DNA from: Saprospiraceae bacterium
GTDB taxonomy: Bacteria > Bacteroidota > Bacteroidia > Chitinophagales > Saprospiraceae
Reading direction: 5' to 3'
DNA length: 52,700 nucleotides
Assembly: GCA_030728245.1 (NCBI GenBank)
Contig: JANQZX010000077.1
Location: 31,632-84,331, forward strand
The notes beneath the pieces are model-generated. The model made no database searches. It saw only the letters and a list, made by a program, of their open reading frames with translations, and was not told the DNA's origin. The position numbers and the translations under genes are program-made. Every line of letters starts with the position of its first letter. The first letter of the stretch is position 1. Shown here one piece after another: positions 17,862 to 26,458 of the stretch.

Positions 17862-20693
17862 ATGTATAAAGTTTACTTATTCATTTTTACCATTCTTCAT
17901 AGCCATTTCCTTTATAGTCAGATCCTTGTTTCTACTCCGAATTTTCCGAAGGAGAATGAATCTGTCACCATTTTTTTTGACGCGTCGAAAGGAACAACAG
18001 GATTAAAAGACTGTGCATGTAGTATTTATATTCATACTGGAGTTATTACAGATAAATCAACGTCTAATGCCGATTGGAAATACGTGCAAACTACTTGGGG
18101 GATAGGCAATCCAACATGGGAAATGAAACAGGTACCTGGAAAACCGAATGTATTCTCCTTTGAAATAAAACCTTCAATAAGGTCTTTTTATAAAGTTCCC
18201 GCCGGGGAAAAGATAATTAGCATGGCTTTTGTCTTCAGGAACGCCAATGGAAGTAAAGAAGGTAAAGAAGTAGGTTCAAAGGATATCTTTTATCCCGTTT
18301 TTCAAAATTCAGGGCTTACAGGTGCCATTCAAGAGCCTTCAACTCCTGAGAAATTACTGAATCCAAATGAACCGTTTACTTTAAAAGCTTTATTTTCAGA
18401 AACAGTGAATATTTCTTTGTTTGATAACGATAGTTTGGTTTCTAATCAAACCGCTGCCTCAATTTCCTTTACCTGGGTTCCGAATAACCGCCCTAATCAT
18501 CAAATAACTGTTTTAGCGAGAACAACAAATGGAGATTCCCTGAAACTCCAAACTAGTTTCTGGGTAGTTCCTGAGCCTAAAAGATTATCCCCTCCCGATA
18601 ATTATACACTGGGCTTTCAAAAACTTCCCCCAAATAGAGTCAGGATTTCTGTGGAAGCACCGGGCAAAAAGCACCTTTTTTTACTGGGTGAATTTAATGA
18701 ATGGAAAATTAATACCGATTTTATATTTAATGTGTCAGAAGATGGTACGCTTCATTGGATTGAATTAGATGGTGTTCCACTGGAGAAACCGTTTCAATAT
18801 CAATTGGCATTGAATAATACTCAAAGATTTGCCGATCCTTACGCGCCGCTGGTTTTGGATCCTGACCATGATAAATTTATTTCTCCTAATACTTTTCCTG
18901 GATTACCCGCTTATCCGGTGGGTAAAACGTCAGGCATAGTCACCCATATAGATTCAACTTTGCACAAGTATGAATGGAAAAATACATTGAAAAACAAACC
19001 CTTAGCTTCCGATCTTATCATTTACGAGCTGCATATTAGAGACTTTTTAGCGGCACCCGATTATAAAAAATTGAAGGATACTTTAGATTATTTAGTAAGA
19101 TTAGGTGTAAATGCTATTGAATTAATGCCCGTTAATGAGTTTGAAGGAAATAACTCGTGGGGTTATAATCCGTCTTATCATCTGGCTTTAGATAAATATT
19201 ATGGTTCTCCTGTTTTTTTTAAATCTTTTATCGATGAATGTCATAAAAAAGGTCTCGCAGTAATTGTAGATATCGTTTTAAATCATGCTTTTAGCCAAAG
19301 TCCTTTATGCAGAATGTTTTGGGATGAACTGAATGCTAGACCTTCAGCGGATAACCCCTGGTTTAATCAGGTCGCAAAACATGATTTTAATGTCGGCTAT
19401 GATTTTAATCATGAAAGCAAATTTACCAGAGATTTTTCAAAAAGGGTGCTTTCTTTTTGGTTAAATGAATATAAAATTGATGGATTTAGATTTGATCTTT
19501 CAAAAGGCTTTACTCAAAAAAATACCTTGGGAAATACAGGTGCCTGGGGTAATTATGATGCCTCAAGAGTAGCTATCTGGCAAGATTATTCTGACCACCT
19601 TCGAAAAGTAAATCCCGATGTGTATATTATTCTGGAACATTTTGCCGATGTAGTAGAGGAAATTGAATTGGCGAAAAGAGGTATGTTGCTTTGGGGAAAT
19701 ATGAATCATCAGTTTAATGAAGCAACCATGGGTTATCCTTCAAATTTGACTGGATTGGATTATAAAAAACGAAATTTTCCCAATGCCGCCCTTATTCAAT
19801 ACATGGAAAGTCATGATGAAGAAAGACTTATGTTTAGAAATGCTTTGTATGGTAAACAATCTGGCACTTACAATACCCGTAATTTAACGACCGCTCTGCA
19901 AAGAATGGAAATGGCTTTTACTGTTTTTACCTTAAGTCCCGGCCCTAAAATGATTTGGCAATTTGGTGAACTGGGTTATGATTATTCCATTAATACTTGT
20001 GAAAATGGAAGTGTAAACGATAATTGCCGATTATCTCCTAAACCTGTTCCTTGGTCTTACCTTAATCAACTGGCCCGGAAAAGATTAAGTGATGTGGTGA
20101 GTTCTCTTAATGCATTGAGATCGAAATATGCTGTTTTTAAAGAGTTGCCAGCTGATTATGATCTTAATGCTTATGTGAAATATATGCATTATAAAAATAA
20201 TCAATTTGATGCCATCGTAATGGCAAATACTGATGTGGTGAACTCAACTTTAATGCTGCAGGGAGTTAAAACAGGTTGGTGGCATTCGTTTTTTACCGGC
20301 GATAGTGTTTTTATTTCTCAGAGTAATTTTACAAGCATTTTAAAACCAGGTGAATATCAATTATTTACTTCTATTAAATTACCTAATCCTACCCAAGGTT
20401 CCATGCTAACATCAACAAATGAAAAGGTAACCCCTGATTTTACCATAGAGATTTTTCCAAATCCTTCCCATAGATTTTTTAATTTTACCTATGATGGTCC
20501 TACATTGGATAAAGCGGAACTGTTTCTTGTCGATGCTACGGGAAAAAAGTTAATGACCATTTTGTCCAATGAATCTCTTGAAAATGGAACGTTTTCTCAG
20601 ATTGATTTGGGAAATTACCCGATAGGTATCTATTTTTTGAATTTATTTTCTGCATCAGGTCAAAAATCTTTTTTATTGTCAAAAATTTATTAA
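17862..20693 (+). CDS. Secreted GH13 alpha-amylase-family enzyme with T9SS C-terminal signal
   Basis: An alpha-glucan-acting glycoside hydrolase of about 943 residues. The ATG at 17862, not the upstream one at 17823, opens a signal peptide (MYKVYLFIFTILHSHFLYSQ). N-terminal beta-sandwich domains include a CBM48-like module (FLLGEFNEWK). The GH13 barrel carries all four conserved regions: DIVLNHAF (470-477), GFRFDLSKG with nucleophile D545, VYIILEHFAD with acid/base E592, and MESHDEER with D652. The last 85 residues are a type A T9SS sorting domain (EIFPNPSHRFFNF). The exact bond specificity cannot be told. It is not linked to the SusC/SusD pair 14 kb away. Confidence 0.92.
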   Translation: MYKVYLFIFTILHSHFLYSQILVSTPNFPKENESVTIFFDASKGTTGLKDCACSIYIHTGVITDKSTSNADWKYVQTTWGIGNPTWEMKQVPGKPNVFSFEIKPSIRSFYKVPAGEKIISMAFVFRNANGSKEGKEVGSKDIFYPVFQNSGLTGAIQEPSTPEKLLNPNEPFTLKALFSETVNISLFDNDSLVSNQTAASISFTWVPNNRPNHQITVLARTTNGDSLKLQTSFWVVPEPKRLSPPDNYTLGFQKLPPNRVRISVEAPGKKHLFLLGEFNEWKINTDFIFNVSEDGTLHWIELDGVPLEKPFQYQLALNNTQRFADPYAPLVLDPDHDKFISPNTFPGLPAYPVGKTSGIVTHIDSTLHKYEWKNTLKNKPLASDLIIYELHIRDFLAAPDYKKLKDTLDYLVRLGVNAIELMPVNEFEGNNSWGYNPSYHLALDKYYGSPVFFKSFIDECHKKGLAVIVDIVLNHAFSQSPLCRMFWDELNARPSADNPWFNQVAKHDFNVGYDFNHESKFTRDFSKRVLSFWLNEYKIDGFRFDLSKGFTQKNTLGNTGAWGNYDASRVAIWQDYSDHLRKVNPDVYIILEHFADVVEEIELAKRGMLLWGNMNHQFNEATMGYPSNLTGLDYKKRNFPNAALIQYMESHDEERLMFRNALYGKQSGTYNTRNLTTALQRMEMAFTVFTLSPGPKMIWQFGELGYDYSINTCENGSVNDNCRLSPKPVPWSYLNQLARKRLSDVVSSLNALRSKYAVFKELPADYDLNAYVKYMHYKNNQFDAIVMANTDVVNSTLMLQGVKTGWWHSFFTGDSVFISQSNFTSILKPGEYQLFTSIKLPNPTQGSMLTSTNEKVTPDFTIEIFPNPSHRFFNFTYDGPTLDKAELFLVDATGKKLMTILSNESLENGTFSQIDLGNYPIGIYFLNLFSASGQKSFLLSKIY

Positions 20694-20793
20694 TGAATGC
20701 GTAAGCAAATTGTTAATCAAGAACTTAAGAATATGAATTATATTACATGTATTTGTTTAAAGCCCTTCTGTATGTAATTGATTCTCAAAGGTT

Positions 20794-20823
20794 TTGAACC
20801 TTCCTATTTCTTTTGTAGTTTTG
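20794..20823 (+). promoter_or_regulatory. Consensus Bacteroidota promoter for the FGE-fold protein gene
   Basis: TTG at 20794-20796, a 19-base spacer and TAGTTTTG at 20816-20823 match both the -33 and -7 elements of the major Bacteroidota sigma factor. Transcription would begin near 20829, about 24 bases before the preferred ATG at 20853 and well after the upstream in-frame ATG, which decides the start. Confidence 0.7.
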
Positions 20824-20852
20824 CGAAATACGTTTTGGGGAAATTATACATA

Positions 20853-22517
20853 ATGAAAGGGATATTACTTTTTTGTTTGTCATTTGTGGGGTACATTTCA
20901 CTGATTAATGGTCAATCAGTGACCATTAATATGGGTTCTACTCCTGCTCATCCCACGGCTATTTTAGAAATTTTTTCTGAGAACAAAGGTATCCTGATTC
21001 CAAGAATGACGGCTGTTCAAAGAGAAGCCATTGTTTCTCCTGCGACAGGCTTAGTAGTTTTTCAATTGGATGGAACGAAAGGATTATGGTATTTTGACGG
21101 ACTTAAATGGCATTCTGAAGTTCCAGGAAATCAAGCGGGTGAACTCAAATATTGGAATGGTGAGTCCTGGGTTTTAATTCCTCCAGGTCAAAATGGTCAG
21201 ACACTGACATTTTGTAATGGCATTCCCCAATGGGGACCTTGCCAAGATCAAATTACCCAGATTACAACCAATACGGTAACGGCGTTAACAGATACTTCTT
21301 TGTCCATAAATATATCGGTAAATGTTTTCCCAATAAGCCTTATCACGGAAAGTGGTGTTTGTTACAGTACAGTTATAAATCCAACGGTGTTGTCTTCAGT
21401 GGTTAAATCAACGGGGAGTCTGGTTGGAAGCATCAATTTGAATGTTAGTTCTCTTTTAAAAGAAACTACGTATCATTTTAGAGCTTATGCAAAGCTTTCT
21501 GATGGCAGAATAATATATGGTAATAATTTGAATTTTACTACCAAAGGTAGTTCTGCGGCGTTGGTTGTAACGCTGCCAGCAACTGATATTTCTGCTAACT
21601 CATTTACTTTAAATGGTGAGGTTCTTCAAGATGGAGGCTCTGTAATAAGTGCCAGAGGATTCGTATGGGGGAAATCGCCTAATCCAATATTAACCAATAA
21701 CTTAACAACAAATGGAAAAGGTTTGGGCACATTTCAGGCGGTTATCAATGGCCTAACAGGAAATACAACTTATTATATTCGTTCTTATTGTATTAATGAC
21801 CAGGGAGTGGTGTATGGAAATCCTATTATTGTAAAAACTTTAACCAGTGCAGATGGTGAATTTGGACGGTTTGTTAAAGTTAATGGTGGTACCTTTAATA
21901 TGGGCAGTGATTTTGGAAATAATATAGAAAAACCTATTCATTCGGTCACACTAAACTCTTTTTATTTAGCTGAAACGGAGGTAACTCAAGGTCTGTGGGA
22001 AGAAATTATGGGCTCTGACCCTTCTTTTAACTATGATTGCGATAATTGTCCGGTGGAAAATGTGAGTTGGCTCGATATACAGGATTTTCTTAAAAAATTG
22101 AATGCTAAACAATCAACTTTTGTGTTTAGATTGCCAACAGAAGCTGAATGGGAATTTGCAGCTAGGGGTGGTGCAAATTCGACAGACTTCTTGTTTGCTG
22201 GCTCATCTGATATAAATGAGGTTACCTGGTTTAGAGAAAATTCAGGTAGAAAATCGCAACCAGTTAAATCTAAAAAGCCAAATTCTTTAGGTATATATGA
22301 TATGTCGGGGAATGTTTGGGAATGGGTGCAAGATTGGTTTAATTTTTATAAACCGGGCTCTTTTACAAATCCTACGGGTCCTGTAAATGGTTCCAGTAAA
22401 TTGTATAGAGGGGGGAGTTTTGATGATATTTCCGATGATTGCAGAGTTTCCTATAGGTATGGCAATCCTCCGGCAAGCCGTTTTAATAATTTAGGATTCA
22501 GATTAGCTCATGATTAA
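20853..22517 (+). CDS. Secreted protein with two Fn3-like repeats and an SUMF1/FGE-sulfatase-fold domain
   Basis: About 554 residues from the preferred start, which gives a signal peptide (MKGILLFCLSFVGYISLINGQ). A region resembling Bacteroidota fibre-type proteins follows (PTAILEIFSENKGILIPRMT, then LWYFDGLKWH). Two beta-sandwich repeats with the pattern 'T.tsitltg.v..dGGs.i..rG' come next (about 130-235 and 238-325). The C-terminal 220 residues are an FGE/SUMF1 fold (GGTFNMGSD, ETEVTQGLW, RLPTEAEWEFAARGG, GNVWEWVQDWF, YRGGSF, LGFRLAHD). True formylglycine-generating enzymes need a Cys pair near the end; only one Cys (DDCRVSY) is visible, so a binding or structural role is more likely than FGE catalysis. 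Confidence 0.85.
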   Translation: MKGILLFCLSFVGYISLINGQSVTINMGSTPAHPTAILEIFSENKGILIPRMTAVQREAIVSPATGLVVFQLDGTKGLWYFDGLKWHSEVPGNQAGELKYWNGESWVLIPPGQNGQTLTFCNGIPQWGPCQDQITQITTNTVTALTDTSLSINISVNVFPISLITESGVCYSTVINPTVLSSVVKSTGSLVGSINLNVSSLLKETTYHFRAYAKLSDGRIIYGNNLNFTTKGSSAALVVTLPATDISANSFTLNGEVLQDGGSVISARGFVWGKSPNPILTNNLTTNGKGLGTFQAVINGLTGNTTYYIRSYCINDQGVVYGNPIIVKTLTSADGEFGRFVKVNGGTFNMGSDFGNNIEKPIHSVTLNSFYLAETEVTQGLWEEIMGSDPSFNYDCDNCPVENVSWLDIQDFLKKLNAKQSTFVFRLPTEAEWEFAARGGANSTDFLFAGSSDINEVTWFRENSGRKSQPVKSKKPNSLGIYDMSGNVWEWVQDWFNFYKPGSFTNPTGPVNGSSKLYRGGSFDDISDDCRVSYRYGNPPASRFNNLGFRLAHD

Positions 22518-23682
22518 TTTTCTATTAAAATCGGTATTACCCTTTGGTTTTTTTGTTTTGTTTACAACCTCTTTATGGTGTCAACTAACCGTAAATGGTA
22601 CCTCATTATTTATAGATTCCACCACCCATCTAAATGTAGATGCAAATATCTTTATCGATAAAAATGGATCTCTTGTCAGTAAAGGTATTTTGGCTGTTTC
22701 TGGAAATGTAGAAAGTAACGGCATTAAGGATCAAATAGATAACCTTCAAATTTTTGGTGATTTATCCGGGAATATTAATCTTTTAAACGGAAGTATTAAT
22801 CATTTATTTTTGATCAAAAGCCCTTCCGTCCATACCTTTCTTAACGGCAGATCTTTAGCCGTATCAAACCTGCATTTTGTAAATAATTATACCTTTTTAA
22901 CACTTAATGATACTGATATTGACATTGCTAATTTGTCTAACTTTAGTGAAGTTAATTATATTGTCACCAATGGAAAAGGTTTAGTAGGTAGAAATTTGTC
23001 TTTACATCCAGTGATTTTTCCTGTTGGCAACGCTTTTTCAGGCTATTATCCCATTTCTATCGCATCTGTGACCAATAATGGGAATGAATACGCAAAAGTA
23101 GGTTTTATTGAATCTGGTAATTATACAGATAAAAATCTTGGTGACGAACCCGTTTGGCAAATTGAAAATAATGGACCTATTCAATTTTCAATGCGTTGGG
23201 GAAATGATAATAATTTACATGCCGATATATTAGATTTAAAACAATTAAGGTTATATGGTTGGAATGGAACAGATTGGATATCAGTAGGATTTGATTCTCT
23301 GTGGGGTAATATTAACGCCGGCTTTTTAAAGACAAGGGTTTTATCACCTAATGAATTTAAGTTTTACAAACTGGAGTCCATTCTAAGGGTAGATTTATCT
23401 AATATTTTGAAGCTTAAAAATATAGAATTATTGCCATCATTTCCCAATCCTTTTTCTGGTGGTACAAGTTTGAACTTTAAACTTCACAAAGAGTCGCTAG
23501 TTACAGTTCAATTGTTTAGTCCTAATGGACAGTTAATCAAAGAGTTTAAAAATAAATATTTAGATGGCTATCATTTTGAAAACTTACCGGAAGATTTATT
23601 TCCTGTTTCAGGTTTTTATTCCCTTCGTTTTATAGTTGGAGAAGAGGTAGGACAAACAAAATTGTTAAAAATTAATTATTAG
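22510..23682 (+). CDS. Secreted T9SS-sorted protein, function unknown
   Basis: A 390-residue protein beginning with a signal peptide (MINFLLKSVLPFGFFVLFTTSLWCQ), followed by a beta-helix-like, Asn/Ser/Thr-rich region (NGTSLFIDSTTHLNVDANIF). The last 80 residues are a type A T9SS sorting domain (LLPSFPNPFSGGTSLNFKL). Its ATG lies 8 bases inside the end of the preceding FGE-fold gene, so translation is probably coupled and the two products may work together at the surface. This type of protein is common in Bacteroidota; I do not recognise a function. Confidence 0.8.
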   Translation: MINFLLKSVLPFGFFVLFTTSLWCQLTVNGTSLFIDSTTHLNVDANIFIDKNGSLVSKGILAVSGNVESNGIKDQIDNLQIFGDLSGNINLLNGSINHLFLIKSPSVHTFLNGRSLAVSNLHFVNNYTFLTLNDTDIDIANLSNFSEVNYIVTNGKGLVGRNLSLHPVIFPVGNAFSGYYPISIASVTNNGNEYAKVGFIESGNYTDKNLGDEPVWQIENNGPIQFSMRWGNDNNLHADILDLKQLRLYGWNGTDWISVGFDSLWGNINAGFLKTRVLSPNEFKFYKLESILRVDLSNILKLKNIELLPSFPNPFSGGTSLNFKLHKESLVTVQLFSPNGQLIKEFKNKYLDGYHFENLPEDLFPVSGFYSLRFIVGEEVGQTKLLKINY

Positions 23683-24379
23683 GTATATTGCCAGATTTTT
23701 TACCTGAAAAATCTATGATAGACTGAGCCATGCTTTCTTCCGTTGTAAATGGGCTCATTATAACATTAAAGGCTCCTAAATATTTAAGTTGCTGTGCTGT
23801 AGTTTCTCCGATGGCAAGACAATTTTTGTCTGATAAGTCATATTTTTTTGAGTAAGCAATTACGTTTAGAGGACTGGTGAAAACATAAATGTCTGAAGGG
23901 GCTACCTCAAAGTCACTTTTAGGAAGATTATCATAAATAGCTAAATTGATTATTTCCAATGCTTCATTTTTTATAAAACGTTGTATGCTTTCCCGGGAAT
24001 TTTTTGCCGCAGGAAATAAAACCTTTTTTCCAGTAACCATTGTTGAAAAACTGATTCCAACTACTTCTGGATTACCATTTCCAGAAAAATCTGCTGTGAT
24101 TTGATAAGTTAGTAGTTCCTTAGCGGTGGCTAAACCTATCGCTCCCCATTTTACAGACGTTGGAATTTTTATAGATAAAGATTTTATTTGTTTGAAAAAA
24201 AATGAAACAGCATTTTTACTTGAGAAAAAAATCCAATCGCAAGGTTCAATGATTGAAAAAGGAATGGGTAACAAGTCTATTAATGGTTCATCCTGTATAA
24301 TAAAAGAACCAAAAGAGGCTAATTTTTCCCTGAAAGAGGAATTTTCAGGGAGGTGTCTGCTAATAAAAATGCGCCTCAT
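23672..24379 (-). CDS. hemD: Uroporphyrinogen-III synthase
   Basis: Closes and inverts ring D of hydroxymethylbilane to make uroporphyrinogen III for haem and other tetrapyrroles. HemD sequences are poorly conserved. This 235-residue product has the two-domain alpha/beta pattern, with FFSSKNAVSFFF in the first half and YVFTSPLNVIAYSK and CLAIGETTAQQLKYLG in the second, the last being the most recognisable HemD signature. It lies 8 bases downstream of hemC on the same strand, which strongly supports the call. The 3' end overlaps the convergent T9SS protein gene by 11 bases. Confidence 0.88.
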   Translation of the reverse strand: MRRIFISRHLPENSSFREKLASFGSFIIQDEPLIDLLPIPFSIIEPCDWIFFSSKNAVSFFFKQIKSLSIKIPTSVKWGAIGLATAKELLTYQITADFSGNGNPEVVGISFSTMVTGKKVLFPAAKNSRESIQRFIKNEALEIINLAIYDNLPKSDFEVAPSDIYVFTSPLNVIAYSKKYDLSDKNCLAIGETTAQQLKYLGAFNVIMSPFTTEESMAQSIIDFSGKKSGNIPNN

Positions 24380-24387
24380 ACAATATT

Positions 24388-25284
24388 TTATGATCGTAAT
24401 TTTTCAACTACTTTTTCTGCTAATTGAAAATGGGTAGCCGACGAAATAGACACTCTGGTAATAGGTAAATCAAAAGAGGTTGAATAGGCAGCATGTACAT
24501 GATAATTACCAAAATTATCCTTATAACAATATACTCCGAGAGGCATTTGACAACCACCATTCATCAGATTTAAAACCTTTCGTTCAACATTGGTTACATC
24601 AGAAACCTCACTTTGATGAATACCCATCAGTATTTTTCTAGTTTGGATATCATTGGCCATGGTTTGCCAGGCTAAAACGCCTTGAGCCGGTGCAGGAACA
24701 ATCTCTGTTGGATCAAAGCGGATAACATGAAAAGAAGTGGTGTCAATATCTAGGCGAGCCAGTCCGGCAGATGCCAGTATGATGGCATCAAAGTCACCCT
24801 GTTTTAATTTCTGTATTCTTGTTGGAACATTTCCACGAATATCAACTAATTGAAGATCAGGTCTTATATCTAATAGCTGACCTTTCCTCCTGGAGGAAGA
24901 TGTTCCAACTCTGGCCTTTTCAGGTAATTGTAAAACTTTACTCTTGTCCGCAATATTTTTATTGATTAACAAGATGTCAGATGGATCTTCCCGATAGGAC
25001 ACAGCGGAAATAACTAAACCTTCCGGTGCATTCGTTGGTAAATCTTTCATAGAATGAACGGCTAAATCAATTTCTCCTCTTAATAGGGCATCCTCGATTT
25101 CTTTTGTGAAGAAGCCTTTACCCTCCATCTTATCAAAAGATAAATGTTGTATTTGATCGCCCGTCGTTTTGATAATTATCAACTCTGATTCGATACCAAT
25201 AGCTGATAATTTTTCTTGCGTAAAGTGCGCTTGCCACATCGCTAGTTTACTCCCTCTGGTTCCAATTCGTAATTTCGGATTCAC
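24388..25284 (-). CDS. hemC: Hydroxymethylbilane synthase (porphobilinogen deaminase)
   Basis: Polymerises four porphobilinogens into hydroxymethylbilane. It shows RIGTRGSKLAMWQ at the N-terminus, HSMKDLPT, the arginine-rich SSRRKGQL and DIRGNVPTRIQKL substrate site, and NGGCQMPLG with C245, which anchors the dipyrromethane cofactor. The frame extends to a TTG at 25296, but that codon lies inside the -7 box (25294-25301). I therefore place the start at GTG 25284, giving 299 residues and an almost leaderless mRNA. It precedes hemD in a two-gene operon, divergent from lpxD. Confidence 0.93.
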   Translation of the reverse strand: MNPKLRIGTRGSKLAMWQAHFTQEKLSAIGIESELIIIKTTGDQIQHLSFDKMEGKGFFTKEIEDALLRGEIDLAVHSMKDLPTNAPEGLVISAVSYREDPSDILLINKNIADKSKVLQLPEKARVGTSSSRRKGQLLDIRPDLQLVDIRGNVPTRIQKLKQGDFDAIILASAGLARLDIDTTSFHVIRFDPTEIVPAPAQGVLAWQTMANDIQTRKILMGIHQSEVSDVTNVERKVLNLMNGGCQMPLGVYCYKDNFGNYHVHAAYSTSFDLPITRVSISSATHFQLAEKVVEKLRS

Positions 25285-25293
25285 TTTTTTATG

Positions 25294-25301
25294 CAAATAT
25301 A
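25294..25301 (-). promoter_or_regulatory. Candidate -7 box for hemC-hemD
   Basis: Minus-strand TATATTTG is an exact TAnnTTTG match. Transcription would start near 25289, only about 5 bases before the GTG start codon and downstream of the alternative TTG. Confidence 0.55.
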
Positions 25302-25375
25302 AGATTGTAAAGGTAATTTTTTGATTTTATCAAAGGTTGCCTCATTAGTTGTAGTAAAGAAAGTCGGCTTTTTAT

Positions 25376-25383
25376 TACCTTTG
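25376..25383 (+). promoter_or_regulatory. Candidate -7 box for the lpx operon
   Basis: TACCTTTG matches TAnnTTTG exactly and ends 4 bases before the lpxD ATG, so the lpx transcript should be leaderless or nearly so. A TTG at 25349-25351 is 24 bases upstream, slightly longer than the usual spacer. Confidence 0.55.
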
Positions 25384-25387
25384 CCTT

Positions 25388-26416
25388 ATGGAATTTTCAA
25401 TGAAGGAACTCTCAAAATTGTTAGACGGAAAACTGGTAGGTAATCCGGAGGTAATTGTTTCCAAACCAAGTAAAATTGAAGAGGGTGGGGAAGGTTCTAT
25501 TAGTTTTTTACATAATCCTCGTTATGAGGCTTATTTATATACAACTTCTGCGTCAGCTGTTTTAGTTCCTGAAAATTTTGAACCACGTTTCGCCGTTAAA
25601 CCTACTTTACTTAAGGTAAAGAATGTTTATAATGCTATGGCACTTACCTTGGAGAAATTTTCAGAACCCGTCCTTTATCCAACAGGTATTGCCGACGAAT
25701 CTGTTATTCATCCCAGTGTATCTATTGGAAAAAAAGTGAGCGTTGGTATCTATACCGTCATTGAGCAAAATGGATTCATTGGGGAAAATACGATCATTTA
25801 TCCTCAGGTTTTTATTGGTAAAAATGTGTCGATAGGTAAAAATTGTGTCCTTTTTCCTGGCGTCCGTATTTTAGCTGATTGTGAAATTGGTGATCATTGT
25901 ATTCTGCATGCCAACGTGGTAATTGGCTGTGATGGCTTTGGATTTGTAGCCGACGGCGGCTCATTACTTCGTAAAATTCCTCAACTAGGTAATGTTATAT
26001 TGGAAGATTATGTTGAAATAGGGGCTAATTCTACCATAGATAGGGCTACTTTGGGTGCTACTAAAATTAAAAAGGGGGTTAAAATTGATAATCTTGTCCA
26101 GATTGGGCATAATGCAGAAGTGGGTGAAAACACAGTGATAGCCGCTCAAACAGGTGTTGCTGGGTCAACGCATATTGGAGCAAATTGTCAGATTGGTGGT
26201 CAGGTGGGTTTCTCCGGACATCTAAAAATTGCGGATGGAACAAAAATTCAAGGACAAAGTGGTATTTCTGCATCTATTACAACTTCTGGTCAATCTTTTA
26301 TGGGTTCACCAGCCATACCTTACATTTCATTCTTGAAATCATTTTCCGTATTCAAGCAACTTCCATCTCTCATTTTACGTCTTCAGAAAATGGAGAAAAA
26401 GTTGAACCAACTTTAA
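25388..26416 (+). CDS. lpxD: UDP-3-O-acylglucosamine N-acyltransferase
   Basis: Third enzyme of lipid A synthesis; it adds the N-linked acyl chain from acyl-ACP. The 342 residues comprise an N-terminal uridine-binding domain (about 1-100, with EGSISFLHNPRYEAYL), a left-handed beta-helix of hexapeptide repeats (about 105-315) and a C-terminal helix (LPSLILRLQKMEKKLNQL). The catalytic His is H241 in QIGHNAEVGENT, close to the position in E. coli LpxD. It is the first gene of lpxD-lpxC/fabZ-lpxA and diverges from hemC. Confidence 0.96.
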   Translation: MEFSMKELSKLLDGKLVGNPEVIVSKPSKIEEGGEGSISFLHNPRYEAYLYTTSASAVLVPENFEPRFAVKPTLLKVKNVYNAMALTLEKFSEPVLYPTGIADESVIHPSVSIGKKVSVGIYTVIEQNGFIGENTIIYPQVFIGKNVSIGKNCVLFPGVRILADCEIGDHCILHANVVIGCDGFGFVADGGSLLRKIPQLGNVILEDYVEIGANSTIDRATLGATKIKKGVKIDNLVQIGHNAEVGENTVIAAQTGVAGSTHIGANCQIGGQVGFSGHLKIADGTKIQGQSGISASITTSGQSFMGSPAIPYISFLKSFSVFKQLPSLILRLQKMEKKLNQL

Positions 26417-26458
26417 TTAAAAACCAAACATTATTATTTATTTATATGACTTTTACTA

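Noticed and set aside
1-20693. A starch-utilisation locus made of the SusC/SusD pair and the GH13 amylase
   Set aside because: They are about 14 kb apart, on opposite strands, and separated by many unrelated housekeeping genes; the amylase has its own T9SS signal. Nothing in the window links them.
23693-23714. A hairpin (AGATTTTT with AAAAATCT) near the hemD 3' end as a terminator
   Set aside because: The 8-bp stem has only one G-C pair, lies inside the hemD coding region and has no T-tract outside it; such pairs are common in AT-rich DNA.
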